A stretch of 32,333 nucleotides of DNA from an uncultured Acidimicrobiales bacterium. GTDB lineage: Bacteria; Actinomycetota; Acidimicrobiia; Acidimicrobiales; AC-14. Shown one piece after another: positions 17,027-24,714 of this stretch. Both the position numbers and the translations under genes were made by a program. The notes below the pieces were generated by a model. The model was given only the letters and a program-made list of their open reading frames with translations. It did not search any database and had not been told where the DNA came from. Every line of letters starts with the position of its first letter. The first letter of the stretch is position 1. The stretch is from positions 1-32,333 of the forward strand of contig CADCTB010000030.1 of the NCBI GenBank assembly GCA_902805665.1, read 5' to 3'.

Positions 17027-17091
17027 CCGGCGACCTCCTTCGGACGTTCGCCCGATGAGTGCTGGTCGGATCGGCCTCCCGGGCCGATCAT
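17023..17091 (-). CDS. Micro-ORF 2 (22 aa) coupled to frr
   Basis: The reading frame begins ATG ATC GGC at 17091 after AAGGAGG and encodes MIGPGGRSDQ, HSSGERPKEVAG. Its TGA (17025-17023) overlaps the frr ATG as ATGA. It differs from micro-ORF 1 only in the last residue. The peptide resembles nothing I know. The good Shine-Dalgarno and exact coupling make translation plausible; it could equally be a by-product of duplicating the frr start region. Confidence 0.4.
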   Translation of the reverse strand: MIGPGGRSDQHSSGERPKEVAG

Positions 17092-17156
17092 CGGGCGACC
17101 TCCTTCGGACGTTCGCCCGATGAGTGCTGGTCGGATCGGCCTCCCGGGCCGATCAT
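17088..17156 (-). CDS. Micro-ORF 1 (22 aa) upstream of frr
   Basis: The frame starts at ATG 17156, 6 bases after AAGGAGG, and encodes MIGPGGRSDQ, HSSGERPKEVAR. Its TGA (17090-17088) overlaps the ATG of micro-ORF 2, forming a chain ORF1-ORF2-frr with a period of exactly 65 bases. It lies 22 bases after the pyrH stop. No homology is recognised. It may act as a translated leader; this is inference. Confidence 0.4.
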   Translation of the reverse strand: MIGPGGRSDQHSSGERPKEVAR

Positions 17157-17178
17157 CGGCGACCTCCTTCGGAGGTTG

Positions 17179-17901
17179 TCATGACACAAGCGTACCGATT
17201 GGCTCGCCCTCGAGGGCGCGGCGGATGTTGCCCGGCCCCATGAGGTCGAACACGACGATCGGCAGCTTGTTGTCCATGCAGAAGGTGATGGCGGTGGAGT
17301 CCATGATCTTGAGACCACGCTTCAGCACCTCGATGTACTCGACCTCGGCGAACTTCACCGCTTCGGGGTTGAGCAGCGGGTCGTCGTCGTAGACGCCGTC
17401 GACCCCCGAATGGGTGCCCTTCAGGATGGCCGACGCCCCGATCTCGGCCGCCCGGAGGGCAGCCGTGGTGTCGGTGGTGAAGAAGGGGTTGCCGGTGCCG
17501 CCGGCCAGGATGACCACCCGGCCGGTCTCCAGGTGGCGCTGGGCCCGCCGCCGGATGTAGGGCTCGGCCACCTGCGCCATCTGGATGGCGGTCATGACCC
17601 GGGTGGGCTCGCCGATGTGCTCCAGGGCGTCCTGGAGGGCCAGGCCGTTGATGACGGTGGCCAGCATGCCCATGGTGTCGGCCTGGGCCCGGTCCATCCC
17701 GGCGCCGGCGCCGGCCATGCCCCGCCAGATGTTGCCCCCGCCGACCACGATGGCGATCTCGGTGCCGAGGTCTCGGCGGACCTCGGCCACCTCGGACGCG
17801 ATACGGGCGACCGTGGGCCCGTCGATCCCGAATCCGGTGGTGGGATCGGCGAACGCCTCACCCGACAGCTTGAGTACGACCCGGCTCCAGTTGCCCCGCA
17901 T
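17179..17901 (-). CDS. pyrH: UMP kinase
   Basis: PyrH phosphorylates UMP to UDP with ATP in pyrimidine nucleotide synthesis and belongs to the amino-acid kinase fold. The 240-residue protein has [10 protein letters not shown] at the N-terminus, the glycine-rich [11 protein letters not shown], the UMP-binding region with [20 protein letters not shown], and [15 protein letters not shown]. Length is normal for the hexameric bacterial enzyme. The ATG at 17901 follows AGGGCGGGC and is 7 bases after the tsf stop. It sits between tsf and frr as in most bacteria. Confidence 0.97.
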   Translation of the reverse strand: MRGNWSRVVLKLSGEAFADPTTGFGIDGPTVARIASEVAEVRRDLGTEIAIVVGGGNIWRGMAGAGAGMDRAQADTMGMLATVINGLALQDALEHIGEPTRVMTAIQMAQVAEPYIRRRAQRHLETGRVVILAGGTGNPFFTTDTTAALRAAEIGASAILKGTHSGVDGVYDDDPLLNPEAVKFAEVEYIEVLKRGLKIMDSTAITFCMDNKLPIVVFDLMGPGNIRRALEGEPIGTLVS

Positions 17902-17908
17902 GCCCGCC

Positions 17909-18703
17909 CTACCGGCCGATCACGACCTGGGCGAAGCGGGTGATCTTGGCGTCGCCCAGGAGCTGGGCGATGCTGACCTTGTTGTCCTTCACGAAGTCCT
18001 GGTCGAGGAGGACGTGCTCCTTGAAGAAGCCCTTGAGCCGGCCCTCGACGATCTTGGGCAGGGCGGCCTCGGGCTTCCCCTCGTTGCGGGTGATCGACTC
18101 GAGGACCTGACGCTCCTCGGCCACCCGATCCTCCGGCACCTCGTCGCGCGACAGCCACTGGGGCTTGCTGAAGGCGATGTGCAGGGAGAGCTCGCGGGCC
18201 AGGCTCTCGTCGCCGCCGGCGAGCTCCACCATCACCGCGTTGACGCCCCACCCCGCGGGCTTGTGGACGTAGGTGTCGAGGACTGCGCCCTCGGGCGCCT
18301 CGTAGCGGACCACCCGGCCCACTGCGATGTTCTCCTTGAGGGTGATGCGCAGGTCGTCGACCTCGTCCTGGGCGGCCGCCACCGCCCCCTCGCCGTCGGC
18401 GACGACGGCGCCGGCCAGCTTCTCGAGGAGGGCGTTGAACTCGGGCGACTTGGCCACGAAGTCTGTCTCGGAGTTGAGCTCCACCATGGCCGCGGTGTTG
18501 CCGGCGCGGGCGATGGTGACGGCACCCTGGGTGTTCGCCCGGTCCGAGCGCTCGGCGGCCTTGCTCAGGCCCTTCTCCCGCAGCCAGGTGATGGCCTTCT
18601 CGAAGTCCCCGTCGTTCTCCACGAGGGCTCTCTTCGCGTCCATCATGCCGACGCCCGTGGTCTTGCGGAGCCTCTGGACGTCGCCTGCGCCGAAGTCGGC
18701 CAT
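17909..18703 (-). CDS. tsf: Elongation factor Ts
   Basis: EF-Ts is the guanine nucleotide exchange factor for EF-Tu. The 264-residue protein begins with a UBA-like domain containing [19 protein letters not shown], then has the EF-Tu-contacting motif [15 protein letters not shown], and the C-terminal [16 protein letters not shown] and [10 protein letters not shown] segments. Length is normal. Its ATG shares a base with the rpsB stop (TGATG at 18701-18705), so the two are tightly coupled. Confidence 0.97.
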   Translation of the reverse strand: MADFGAGDVQRLRKTTGVGMMDAKRALVENDGDFEKAITWLREKGLSKAAERSDRANTQGAVTIARAGNTAAMVELNSETDFVAKSPEFNALLEKLAGAVVADGEGAVAAAQDEVDDLRITLKENIAVGRVVRYEAPEGAVLDTYVHKPAGWGVNAVMVELAGGDESLARELSLHIAFSKPQWLSRDEVPEDRVAEERQVLESITRNEGKPEAALPKIVEGRLKGFFKEHVLLDQDFVKDNKVSIAQLLGDAKITRFAQVVIGR

Positions 18704-19788
18704 CAGGCGTCTCCGGGGACGGTGGAGGTCGCGTCAGTGGTGCCAGTGTCGGTGGAGGACGCCACCGGTGCCTCGACCGGCGGAGCCTCGGCGGGTGCCG
18801 GGGACTCGGCGGGCGGCGCCTCGGCGGGGGGCGCCTCCACGGCGGGGGGCGCCTCGGCGGCGGGGGGCGGGCCCCCGGCAGGAGGCGCGGTGTCGGTGAT
18901 GTCGCTCGCGGCCTCGGGGCCGCGCCGTGAGGAGGCCAGTCGGGCCTCGCGCTCCTGGGCCTGGAGGGCGGCCTGGCGACGGGCCTCGGCCTGCTGCTGG
19001 GTGCGACGGGCCTCGGCCTCGGGGTCCACCGGTGCGGGCGCCGCGGCCTGGCGGGGCGGGGCGGCCGCGGCGGCCGCTGCCGCCCGGTTGGCGTTCTTGC
19101 GGGAGGCGATGAACTTGCCCTCCTCGACCGCGTCGGAGATCACCCGGCACATGAGGGTGCCGGCCCGGATGGCGTCGTCGTTCCCGGGGATGACGTACTG
19201 GATCAGGTCGGGGTCGCAGTTGGTGTCGACGACGGCCACGATCGGCATCCCGAGCTTGTTCGCCTCGGTGACGGCGATGTGCTCCTTCTTGGTGTCGATG
19301 ATGAACACCGCGTCGGGCATGCGGTTCAGGCCCCGGATGCCGCCCAGGTTGCGCTGCAGCTTCTCCAGCTCCCGGCTGAGGATGAGCGCCTCCTTCTTCG
19401 GCATGGCCTCGAAGTCGCCCGCCTCCATCATGCGCTCGTACTCCATCATCTTCTTCACCCGGGCGCTGATGGTGGTGAAGTTGGTGAGCATCCCGCCCAG
19501 CCAGCGCTCGTTCACGTACGGCATGCCGCACTTGTTGGCCGCGTCGGCGATGGGGTCCTGGGTCTGCTTCTTGGTGCCGACGAACAGGATGGTGCCGCCG
19601 TTGGCCGCCATGTCACGGACGAAGGTGTAGGCGGCCTCGATCCGGACCAGCGTCTGGTTCAGGTCGATGATGTAAATGCCGTTGCGCTCGCCGAAGATGA
19701 ACCGCTTCATCTTCGGGTTCCAGCGCCGGGTCTGATGACCGAAGTGGACCCCGGCCTCCAGCAGTTGCTTCATGGTGACGACAGCCAC
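18703..19788 (-). CDS. rpsB: 30S ribosomal protein S2 with a long Ala/Pro/Glu-rich C-terminal tail
   Basis: S2 binds the 30S head-body junction. The conserved core (residues 1-232) starts [23 protein letters not shown] in two motifs and includes [31 protein letters not shown] and [17 protein letters not shown] tail of about 127 residues follows: a run of eight alanines, a charged Gln/Arg/Glu helix-like stretch (about 265-290), then repeated [10 protein letters not shown] units. Most S2 proteins end near residue 250-300. The GTG at 19788 is chosen because AGGAG lies 7 bases upstream and it gives the family-typical N-terminus. Confidence 0.95.
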   Translation of the reverse strand: MAVVTMKQLLEAGVHFGHQTRRWNPKMKRFIFGERNGIYIIDLNQTLVRIEAAYTFVRDMAANGGTILFVGTKKQTQDPIADAANKCGMPYVNERWLGGMLTNFTTISARVKKMMEYERMMEAGDFEAMPKKEALILSRELEKLQRNLGGIRGLNRMPDAVFIIDTKKEHIAVTEANKLGMPIVAVVDTNCDPDLIQYVIPGNDDAIRAGTLMCRVISDAVEEGKFIASRKNANRAAAAAAAAPPRQAAAPAPVDPEAEARRTQQQAEARRQAALQAQEREARLASSRRGPEAASDITDTAPPAGGPPPAAEAPPAVEAPPAEAPPAESPAPAEAPPVEAPVASSTDTGTTDATSTVPGDA

Positions 19789-19908
19789 GCGAGTTCTCCT
19801 CTCCCATCGGTTGACGAGCCCTGGCCGCCGCGCCCCGCGAGGGGCGACCGTGGGACAGCGGGCAGGGAGGTTCGGATCCACCTCGGAGGAGGCGGATGCG
19901 CCACTCTA
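19789..19908 (-). promoter_or_regulatory. rpsB leader with GC hairpin and possible -10 box
   Basis: The minus-strand leader carries a perfect 6-bp stem with a 4-base loop (19831-19846) about 45 bases before the start, and AGGAG just ahead of GTG. TAGAGT (19908-19903) is a weak -10 candidate with no clear -35. Leaders of S2 genes are often sites of autoregulation by S2; whether this one is cannot be told. The rest of the gap to 19994 holds a GCCCAC/GTGGGC inverted repeat (19935-19957) after the upstream gene. Confidence 0.3.
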
Positions 19909-19994
19909 TCGTCACCCCGCCTCATCGGAGGGGGGCCCACCGGCTCCGTGCGTGGGCTACCGGCGGGGGAGGGCCGGCGCGACCGGCGACGGAC

Positions 19995-21143
19995 TCACCA
20001 GGCCGGCCCGACCTCGACGGTGTTCACCGGCGCCTCGCGGACGGTGGTGACGAGCAGCCCACCCGGTCCCGTGGCCAGGCCGCTGACCCGGCCGGCCGGA
20101 GGGCGCAACAGCTCCGTCGCCCGTCGCGGGCCGGCGAAGAGCACCCGTCCGTCGTCGAGGGGAAAGGCGTAGCTGCCCTCCGGCCCGAGCGCCGGGCCTC
20201 CTCGCACCGCGGCGCCGTCGCTCGTCACCTGCCACGTGCGCCGGCCGGTGGCGGCATCGAGCAGATCGAGCCCGCCCAGGCGGTGGGCCACCAGGACGGA
20301 CCGGGCGTCGACGACGAGCGGCGGCACCTCGGCCGACCCCGCGCCCTCCACCGGCGTGCGCCAGCGCGGCTCGCCGGAGCTCATGGCCAGTGCGTGGGCG
20401 GCGAGGTCTCCCGCCACCGTCACCGCCGTGCCGCTCGGCGTGACCGTCGGGGCGCTGATCCCGCCGCCGGGAAGGGGCACGGCCCAGCGCTGTCGCCCGG
20501 TGGAGGCCTCGACTGCGACGGCGCCCCCGGTGCGCCGGTCGGCCCGGTCCCAGGTCACCACCACCGTGGTGCCGTCGGTGGCCGGTGGTCCGAGCGAGGG
20601 CCCCGGGAGGGCAGCCCTCCAGGCGACCTTCCCGTCGGCGAGGTCGAAGGCGATCACCGTTCCCTCCCAGGTGGAGGCCACCGCCAGGCGGCCGGCGATC
20701 ACGGGGGTATTGACCCGTTCGGCCACTGTCGCGTCCCAGATCTTGGCGCCGTCGGACCGGCGGAACGCAGCCATGCCGTCGTCGGTGGCCGCCACGACCG
20801 CCTCCGGAGTCAGCCGCGGGGCGACATCGCGCAGGCCCAGCCGGTACCCGTCCCACATGAGCCGGCCGTCGGCGTCGAGGAGCACGAGATGCTGATGGCC
20901 ATAGGTGAACGCGATCTCCCGGTCGTCGGCCGCGGGCATCCCGATCCAAGCCGGTGGCGGCGCGGTCCAGGCCCACCCGTTCCCGGCCGGGGTGGCGTCG
21001 GATCCGGGCCGGGAGGCGTTGCCTTCACCGCCCTGGGCGCTTGGCGGCGGCCCGCCTCCGCCCGGGCCGGCGGAACGGCAACCGGCGGCGGCCAGCAACG
21101 CCAGGAGGCACAGGATGCGGGCGAGGCTAACGAGGCTGGTCAT
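19995..21143 (-). CDS. PQQ-like beta-propeller lipoprotein
   Basis: The 382-residue protein has a lipoprotein-type signal with LLAAAGC (C22 as the acylated cysteine), then a Gly/Pro/Ser-rich linker to about residue 55. Propeller blades follow, with repeats such as LVLLDADGRLMWDG, AAFRRSDGAKIWDA, VIAFDLADGKVAWRA, AVEASTGRQRWAV and LDLLDAATGRRTWQV. This is the PQQ-enzyme/BamB-like repeat pattern. No PQQ dehydrogenase catalytic motif is seen, so a binding or scaffold role at the outer face of the membrane is more likely. The ATG at 21143 follows AGGAGG at 7 bases. It overlaps the end of the LytM/lipase gene by 17 bases, suggesting the two act together. Confidence 0.83.
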   Translation of the reverse strand: MTSLVSLARILCLLALLAAAGCRSAGPGGGGPPPSAQGGEGNASRPGSDATPAGNGWAWTAPPPAWIGMPAADDREIAFTYGHQHLVLLDADGRLMWDGYRLGLRDVAPRLTPEAVVAATDDGMAAFRRSDGAKIWDATVAERVNTPVIAGRLAVASTWEGTVIAFDLADGKVAWRAALPGPSLGPPATDGTTVVVTWDRADRRTGGAVAVEASTGRQRWAVPLPGGGISAPTVTPSGTAVTVAGDLAAHALAMSSGEPRWRTPVEGAGSAEVPPLVVDARSVLVAHRLGGLDLLDAATGRRTWQVTSDGAAVRGGPALGPEGSYAFPLDDGRVLFAGPRRATELLRPPAGRVSGLATGPGGLLVTTVREAPVNTVEVGPAW

Positions 21144-22806
21144 GGTCGTACCTCCTGGGAACGGTGGGACTGGGAAGCGCATCGTTGATCTTGCGGTCGA
21201 CCGCCCGGCCGCCGGCCCAGGCTGCGGCGCCGATGGTGGTCTCGGCGGAGTAGATGAAGCCGGACACTGCGGCGTCGGCCATGGCGTCGGCGAACGTCTG
21301 GCACGTGGGAGCCAGGCCGGCCAGGCCGAGGGCGATCTCCCGCCGGGCCTGTGAGGACCCGGGAAGGTTGCCATGGTCGTTCAGGTGCCCCGGCGCCGAG
21401 ACCGTCACGTTCTTCGCCCCGGTGAGCACCGTCTGGCCGGCAGGCACAGCGAGGTCCTCGCGGGCGGCGATGGACGTCGCCTTCACGCCGGGCGGGAGGG
21501 ACTTGCGGCTGAGCCGGGCCAGGAACTCCGAGTGCTCGGCCATCTGCTTCACCGACATCCCGCCCAGCTCGACCTGGTCGGGGAGGGCGGCATGGGCGCC
21601 GGTGATCATGACCTCACCAGGCGTGGTGTGGCCGAACATGGCCAGCCCCGTGGCGGCGGGGGCCCCCTTGTGTGGGCTGCCGAGGGTGACCAACGAGTTG
21701 ACCTCGGGCAGGCGGGCATCGGTGGGCTCGGCCTCATCGGTCAGCGCCGTCCGGGCCACCAGCCCGCCCTGGGAGTGGGCGATGACATCGACGGGCACCC
21801 CCGGGTTCTCCGCCTCCAGGCGGGCGAGCAGCTCCCGTAGGCGGCGGGCCGACGTGCGGATGTCGGTGGTGGTGTCGGCCACGCCGTAGGGGTTCTCGGT
21901 GGTCGTGCCGCCCTTGTAGGAGAAGCGGACGTCGTCGGCGCGCGCATAGCCCAGGGCGGCGGCGTCGACGTCGTCTATGGCGCCGTTGTCGCTGGTCGAG
22001 CCCAGCCCGGCCACCCGGACGAGGATGTGGCGCTCCTGCAGCCGCGGAGGCGGGACCGACTCCGACGTGCAGGTCTCCCGGGCCTTCCACCACGCATGGG
22101 CGGCGGAGGCGAAACGGGCGTAGTGGGCCGCCGGCTGGAGCGCCCGGGCGTAGTGCAGGGCTCCAAGGGCTTCGTCGAAGGTCTGGCTGATGGCTCCTTC
22201 GGCCGCCTCGACCAGCCGGTCGCGGGCCCAGTCGGCCGCCGCCGCGCCGCCCGCCACGGCCCGGCCCGCCCAGCCCTGGAACATGCGGGCCACACCGGCC
22301 CGCTCCTTGGCCTCGGTCTGCGGGCGCCGCAGCTCCTCGGGAACCAGGTGCACCTCGGGTGGGCCGCCGCCGAAGAGCTCGGCCGGGTCGAGGTAGGCAT
22401 CGCCGGCCCGAACGCCGAAGTGGAACCGGGCCTGGGTGGTCCCGAGCGTCTGGCCCTGCTTGACCTTGTCGCCCCGCTTGACGCCGACCAGGGCCAGGAA
22501 CGAATAGCTGGTCCGGAGCCCGTCGTCGTGGAGGACGACGACATGGAGGCCGTCGGCGACCGGCCCGGCGAAGACCACCTCGCCTGCGGCCGACGCCGCG
22601 ACCGGCGTCCCCGGCTCGGTGGCGTACTCGAGACCACGGTTGCCGGCGTTCCAGTTCGCCGGGGGAGCACGGAACGCGTCGACGATCGGCGCGTCGACCG
22701 GAGGCCGGTAGGTGACCGGAGTGGCAGGAGCGGCGGTGCCGGCTGACGCGGGTGCGGACGCGGCGAGCGCGACGAGTATGGCCAGCACGACGGCCAACCG
22801 GCGCAT
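21127..22806 (-). CDS. Secreted fusion of a degenerate LytM (M23) domain and an alpha/beta hydrolase (lipase-like)
   Basis: A Sec signal peptide (residues 1-22, ending ASAG) precedes a LytM-like domain at about 35-146. The zinc site looks lost: the first His is N56 (GNRGLEYATEPGTPV, with E60 for the usual Asp), and the HxH motif reads R127-F-H129. Such domains act as regulators or binders, as in EnvC. A helical linker (about 150-250) leads to a hydrolase domain with LVRVAGLGSTS, the nucleophile elbow AHSQGG (S345), and a late GHLNDHG that may supply the catalytic His. It may remodel or release envelope lipids; the substrate is unknown. Actinobacteria commonly have an M23 gene between whiG and rpsB; the fused hydrolase is the unusual part. 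The next gene overlaps it by 17 bases. Confidence 0.85.
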   Translation of the reverse strand: MRRLAVVLAILVALAASAPASAGTAAPATPVTYRPPVDAPIVDAFRAPPANWNAGNRGLEYATEPGTPVAASAAGEVVFAGPVADGLHVVVLHDDGLRTSYSFLALVGVKRGDKVKQGQTLGTTQARFHFGVRAGDAYLDPAELFGGGPPEVHLVPEELRRPQTEAKERAGVARMFQGWAGRAVAGGAAAADWARDRLVEAAEGAISQTFDEALGALHYARALQPAAHYARFASAAHAWWKARETCTSESVPPPRLQERHILVRVAGLGSTSDNGAIDDVDAAALGYARADDVRFSYKGGTTTENPYGVADTTTDIRTSARRLRELLARLEAENPGVPVDVIAHSQGGLVARTALTDEAEPTDARLPEVNSLVTLGSPHKGAPAATGLAMFGHTTPGEVMITGAHAALPDQVELGGMSVKQMAEHSEFLARLSRKSLPPGVKATSIAAREDLAVPAGQTVLTGAKNVTVSAPGHLNDHGNLPGSSQARREIALGLAGLAPTCQTFADAMADAAVSGFIYSAETTIGAAAWAGGRAVDRKINDALPSPTVPRRYDHDQPR

Positions 22807-22922
22807 GGAGACCCCCAGGAACGGGTGAACCGTTGGGGGGAAGGGAGCGCCGGCCGCTCACTCACGAGCGCGCAGCCGAACTGGTGGAACTCTACCGTGG
22901 GAGGTGAGACAGCGCCAGAGGC

Positions 22923-22939
22923 CGTGAAAACATTTCACG
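22923..22939. promoter_or_regulatory. Perfect dyad in the whiG-LytM/lipase gap, operator-like
   Basis: CGTGAAA-ACA-TTTCACG is a 7-bp perfect inverted repeat with a 3-base centre, A/T-rich against its surroundings. It is flanked by two copies of GCGCCAGAGG (22912-22921 and 22960-22969). It lies about 30 bases upstream of a weak -10 candidate (TAGAGT, 22894-22889) for the LytM/lipase gene. A repressor or activator site is the likeliest reading, but a short hairpin is also possible. Confidence 0.4.
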
Positions 22940-22959
22940 CCGGGAGCGCTGGAACATTC

Positions 22960-22972
22960 GCGCCAGAGGCGC
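22960..22972. terminator. Short hairpin after the whiG-like gene
   Basis: GCGCC-AGA-GGCGC forms a 5-bp stem with a 3-base loop, 8 bases past the sigma-factor stop on the minus strand. No T-tract follows. It could be a weak terminator or processing stem. Confidence 0.3.
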
Positions 22973-22980
22973 GGGAGGAA

Positions 22981-23763
22981 CTATCGGGTGGAGCTCACCG
23001 TGGGGTCGGACAGCTTGGAGCGCAGCTGGATGACCGCCTTGGTGTGGATCTGGCACACCCGGCTTTCGGTGATCCCGAGGATGCCCCCGATCTCACCAAG
23101 GGTCAGGCCCTCGTAGTAGTAGAGGGTGAGGACGATCTTCTCCCGCTCGGCCAGACGGTTGATGGTCTGGGCGAGGATCTGCTTGGTCTCCTCGACCTCG
23201 AACGCCCCGACGGGGCCCAGCCCGGCGTCGGGAATGGTGTCGCCCAGGGTCACCGACTCGCTGCGATCAGCACCGACCGAGACCGTCTCCTCGAGTGCCA
23301 CCAGACCGAAGAAGGAGATCTGGGTGAAGACGTCCTGCAGCTCGGCCTCGGTGGTGCCGAGCTCCTCGGCGACCTCGGCATCGGTGGGCGTGCGCAGGAG
23401 CTCGTGCTCGAGCTTGGTGTAGACCTTCTCGACCGCCCGGGCCTTGGCCCGCAGCGAGCGCGGGACCCAGTCGATAGACCGCAGCTCGTCGATGATCGAG
23501 CCCCGGATCCGGGACATGGCGTAGGTCTCGAACTTGAAGCCCCGGGCCGGCTCGAACTTGTTGATGGCGTCGATCAGGCCGAACATGCCGTAGCTGACCA
23601 GGTCGGCCTGCTCGATGCTGTTGGGGAGGCCGGCGGACAGACGCCCGGCCACGTACTTCACCAGGGGCGAGTAGTGGACGACGAGACGGTTCCGGTCCTC
23701 CATCGAGCCCGTGGACTTGAAGTCCTCCCAGAGCTTGGTGATGGCGGCCGACTGGGGTTCCAC
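22981..23763 (-). CDS. whiG: RNA polymerase sigma factor, FliA/WhiG family
   Basis: This is a group 3 sigma-70 factor of 260 residues. Region 2 is complete: RNRLVVHYSPLVKYVAGRL, then DLVSYGMFGLIDAINKFEP and FKFETYAMSRIRGSIIDELR. Region 3 follows (RTPTDAEVAEELGTTEAEL). Region 4 contains LTLYYYEGLTLGEIGGILGI and ITESRVCQIHTKAV, the -35-binding helix-turn-helix. The gene order xerC-sigma-M23-rpsB matches streptomycete whiG, where it controls sporulation genes; in motile relatives the same family drives flagellar genes. No anti-sigma gene or flagellar gene is in the window. The start is GTG at 23763, 6 bases after the xerC stop. A FliA/WhiG-type promoter upstream of 31247 is a candidate target. 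Confidence 0.92.
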   Translation of the reverse strand: MEPQSAAITKLWEDFKSTGSMEDRNRLVVHYSPLVKYVAGRLSAGLPNSIEQADLVSYGMFGLIDAINKFEPARGFKFETYAMSRIRGSIIDELRSIDWVPRSLRAKARAVEKVYTKLEHELLRTPTDAEVAEELGTTEAELQDVFTQISFFGLVALEETVSVGADRSESVTLGDTIPDAGLGPVGAFEVEETKQILAQTINRLAEREKIVLTLYYYEGLTLGEIGGILGITESRVCQIHTKAVIQLRSKLSDPTVSSTR

Positions 23764-23769
23764 GCGCTC

Positions 23770-24636
23770 CTACGCTCGGGGGTGAGTGGCGTCGTACACC
23801 GTACGTAACCGCTCCTTGCTGACATGAGTGTACAACTGGGTGGTCGCCAAGTCCTCGTGGCCCAGCAGCTCCTGGACGGCGCGAAGGTCGGCGCCACCAT
23901 CGAGCAGGTGGGTGGCGAACGTGTGCCGGAGGGCGTGGGGGTGGGTGGGCGACGCGGATCGGCGGTCGAGGATGCGCCGGACGTCGCGAGGCGACAGCCG
24001 GCGACCGCGCCGGTTCAGGAACAGCGCGTCGTCTGGCGTCTCGGGCCCGACCATGGCGGCTCGGCCGGCCTGCACCCACACCCGCACGGCCTCGACCGAC
24101 GACTCGCTCATCGGCAGCTGGCGCTGCTTGGCCCCCTTGCCCCACACCAGCAGCTGGCCCCGGACCAGGTCGACGTCGGCCGGGCGGAGCCCGCACAGCT
24201 CCCCGACCCGCAGGCCGCTGCCGTAGAGCAGCTCGAGCACCGCCCGGTCGCGCCGGCCGACCGGCCCATCGTCGGGGCCCTCCGCCAGCAGGCTCTCCAG
24301 CTCCTCGGTCTTCAGCACGTGGGGCAGGCGACCGTCGCCCCGAGGGGCGGCGAGGCGGCGGGACGGGTCGGATGCCAGCACGCCGGTGCGGGTGAGCCAG
24401 CCGAAGTACCGGCGGAGGGCGGCCGCCTTGCGGGCGATGGACCGCTTGGCCATCCGCCGGGTGGTCAGGAAGCTGAGGTAGCGGCGCAGGACCAGTCGGT
24501 CGATGCCCTCGGGCCCTACCATCCCGGCTCGCTCCGCCCAGGTCACGAAGTCCCGCACATCGCGCCGGTACGCGCTGACGGTGTTGGCGGACAGTGAGGA
24601 GAGCGAGCGCACGAACCCGTCCTGCTCCCATGCCAT
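23770..24636 (-). CDS. xerC: Tyrosine recombinase, XerC-like
   Basis: The 288-residue protein has the N-terminal SAM-like core-binding domain (LSANTVSAYRRDVRDFVTW) and the C-terminal catalytic domain. The six catalytic residues are present: R143 (GSGLRVGEL), K167 (VWGKGAKQRQLP), H234 and R237 (HALRHTFATH), H260 (LLGHEDLATTQLY) and the nucleophile Y269. Size and place next to dprA and the sigma gene fit the chromosomal dimer-resolution recombinase family rather than a phage integrase. I chose ATG 24636 (MAWEQDG) because homology begins there; upstream codons only add a basic lead. The stop is 6 bases ahead of the sigma start. Confidence 0.92.
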   Translation of the reverse strand: MAWEQDGFVRSLSSLSANTVSAYRRDVRDFVTWAERAGMVGPEGIDRLVLRRYLSFLTTRRMAKRSIARKAAALRRYFGWLTRTGVLASDPSRRLAAPRGDGRLPHVLKTEELESLLAEGPDDGPVGRRDRAVLELLYGSGLRVGELCGLRPADVDLVRGQLLVWGKGAKQRQLPMSESSVEAVRVWVQAGRAAMVGPETPDDALFLNRRGRRLSPRDVRRILDRRSASPTHPHALRHTFATHLLDGGADLRAVQELLGHEDLATTQLYTHVSKERLRTVYDATHPRA

Positions 24637-24714
24637 GGCCTCCCACGGTACCTCCGGCCACCTCGAGTGAGGAGGAATGGTCGCCGGACCACGACTCCTG
24701 GGCACTCGACCGGC

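Larger units (their letters stand above)
17020..17173. repeat. 65-bp tandem duplication (two full copies and a partial third) between pyrH and frr
   Basis: Positions 17023-17087 and 17088-17152 are the same 65-base unit with one substitution. A third partial copy (17153-17173, one base deleted) carries the same AAGGAGG Shine-Dalgarno on the minus strand. Each full unit contains an 8-bp perfect stem (17069-17089 and 17134-17154, loop of 5) that begins at the G of each ATG. The unit is a duplication of the frr ribosome-binding region. Confidence 0.9.

Noticed and set aside
18735-18900. EAPPA-type repeats in the rpsB tail as a DNA repeat element
   Set aside because: They are in-frame low-complexity codons within S2, without a constant nucleotide unit or spacing.
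19903-19908. TAGAGT as a firm rpsB promoter
   Set aside because: No -35 element at the right distance; kept only as a weak candidate in the leader entry.
23770-24636. Tyrosine recombinase as a phage or island integrase
   Set aside because: No adjoining tRNA, excisionase or phage genes; size and position beside dprA and whiG match the housekeeping XerC-like gene.
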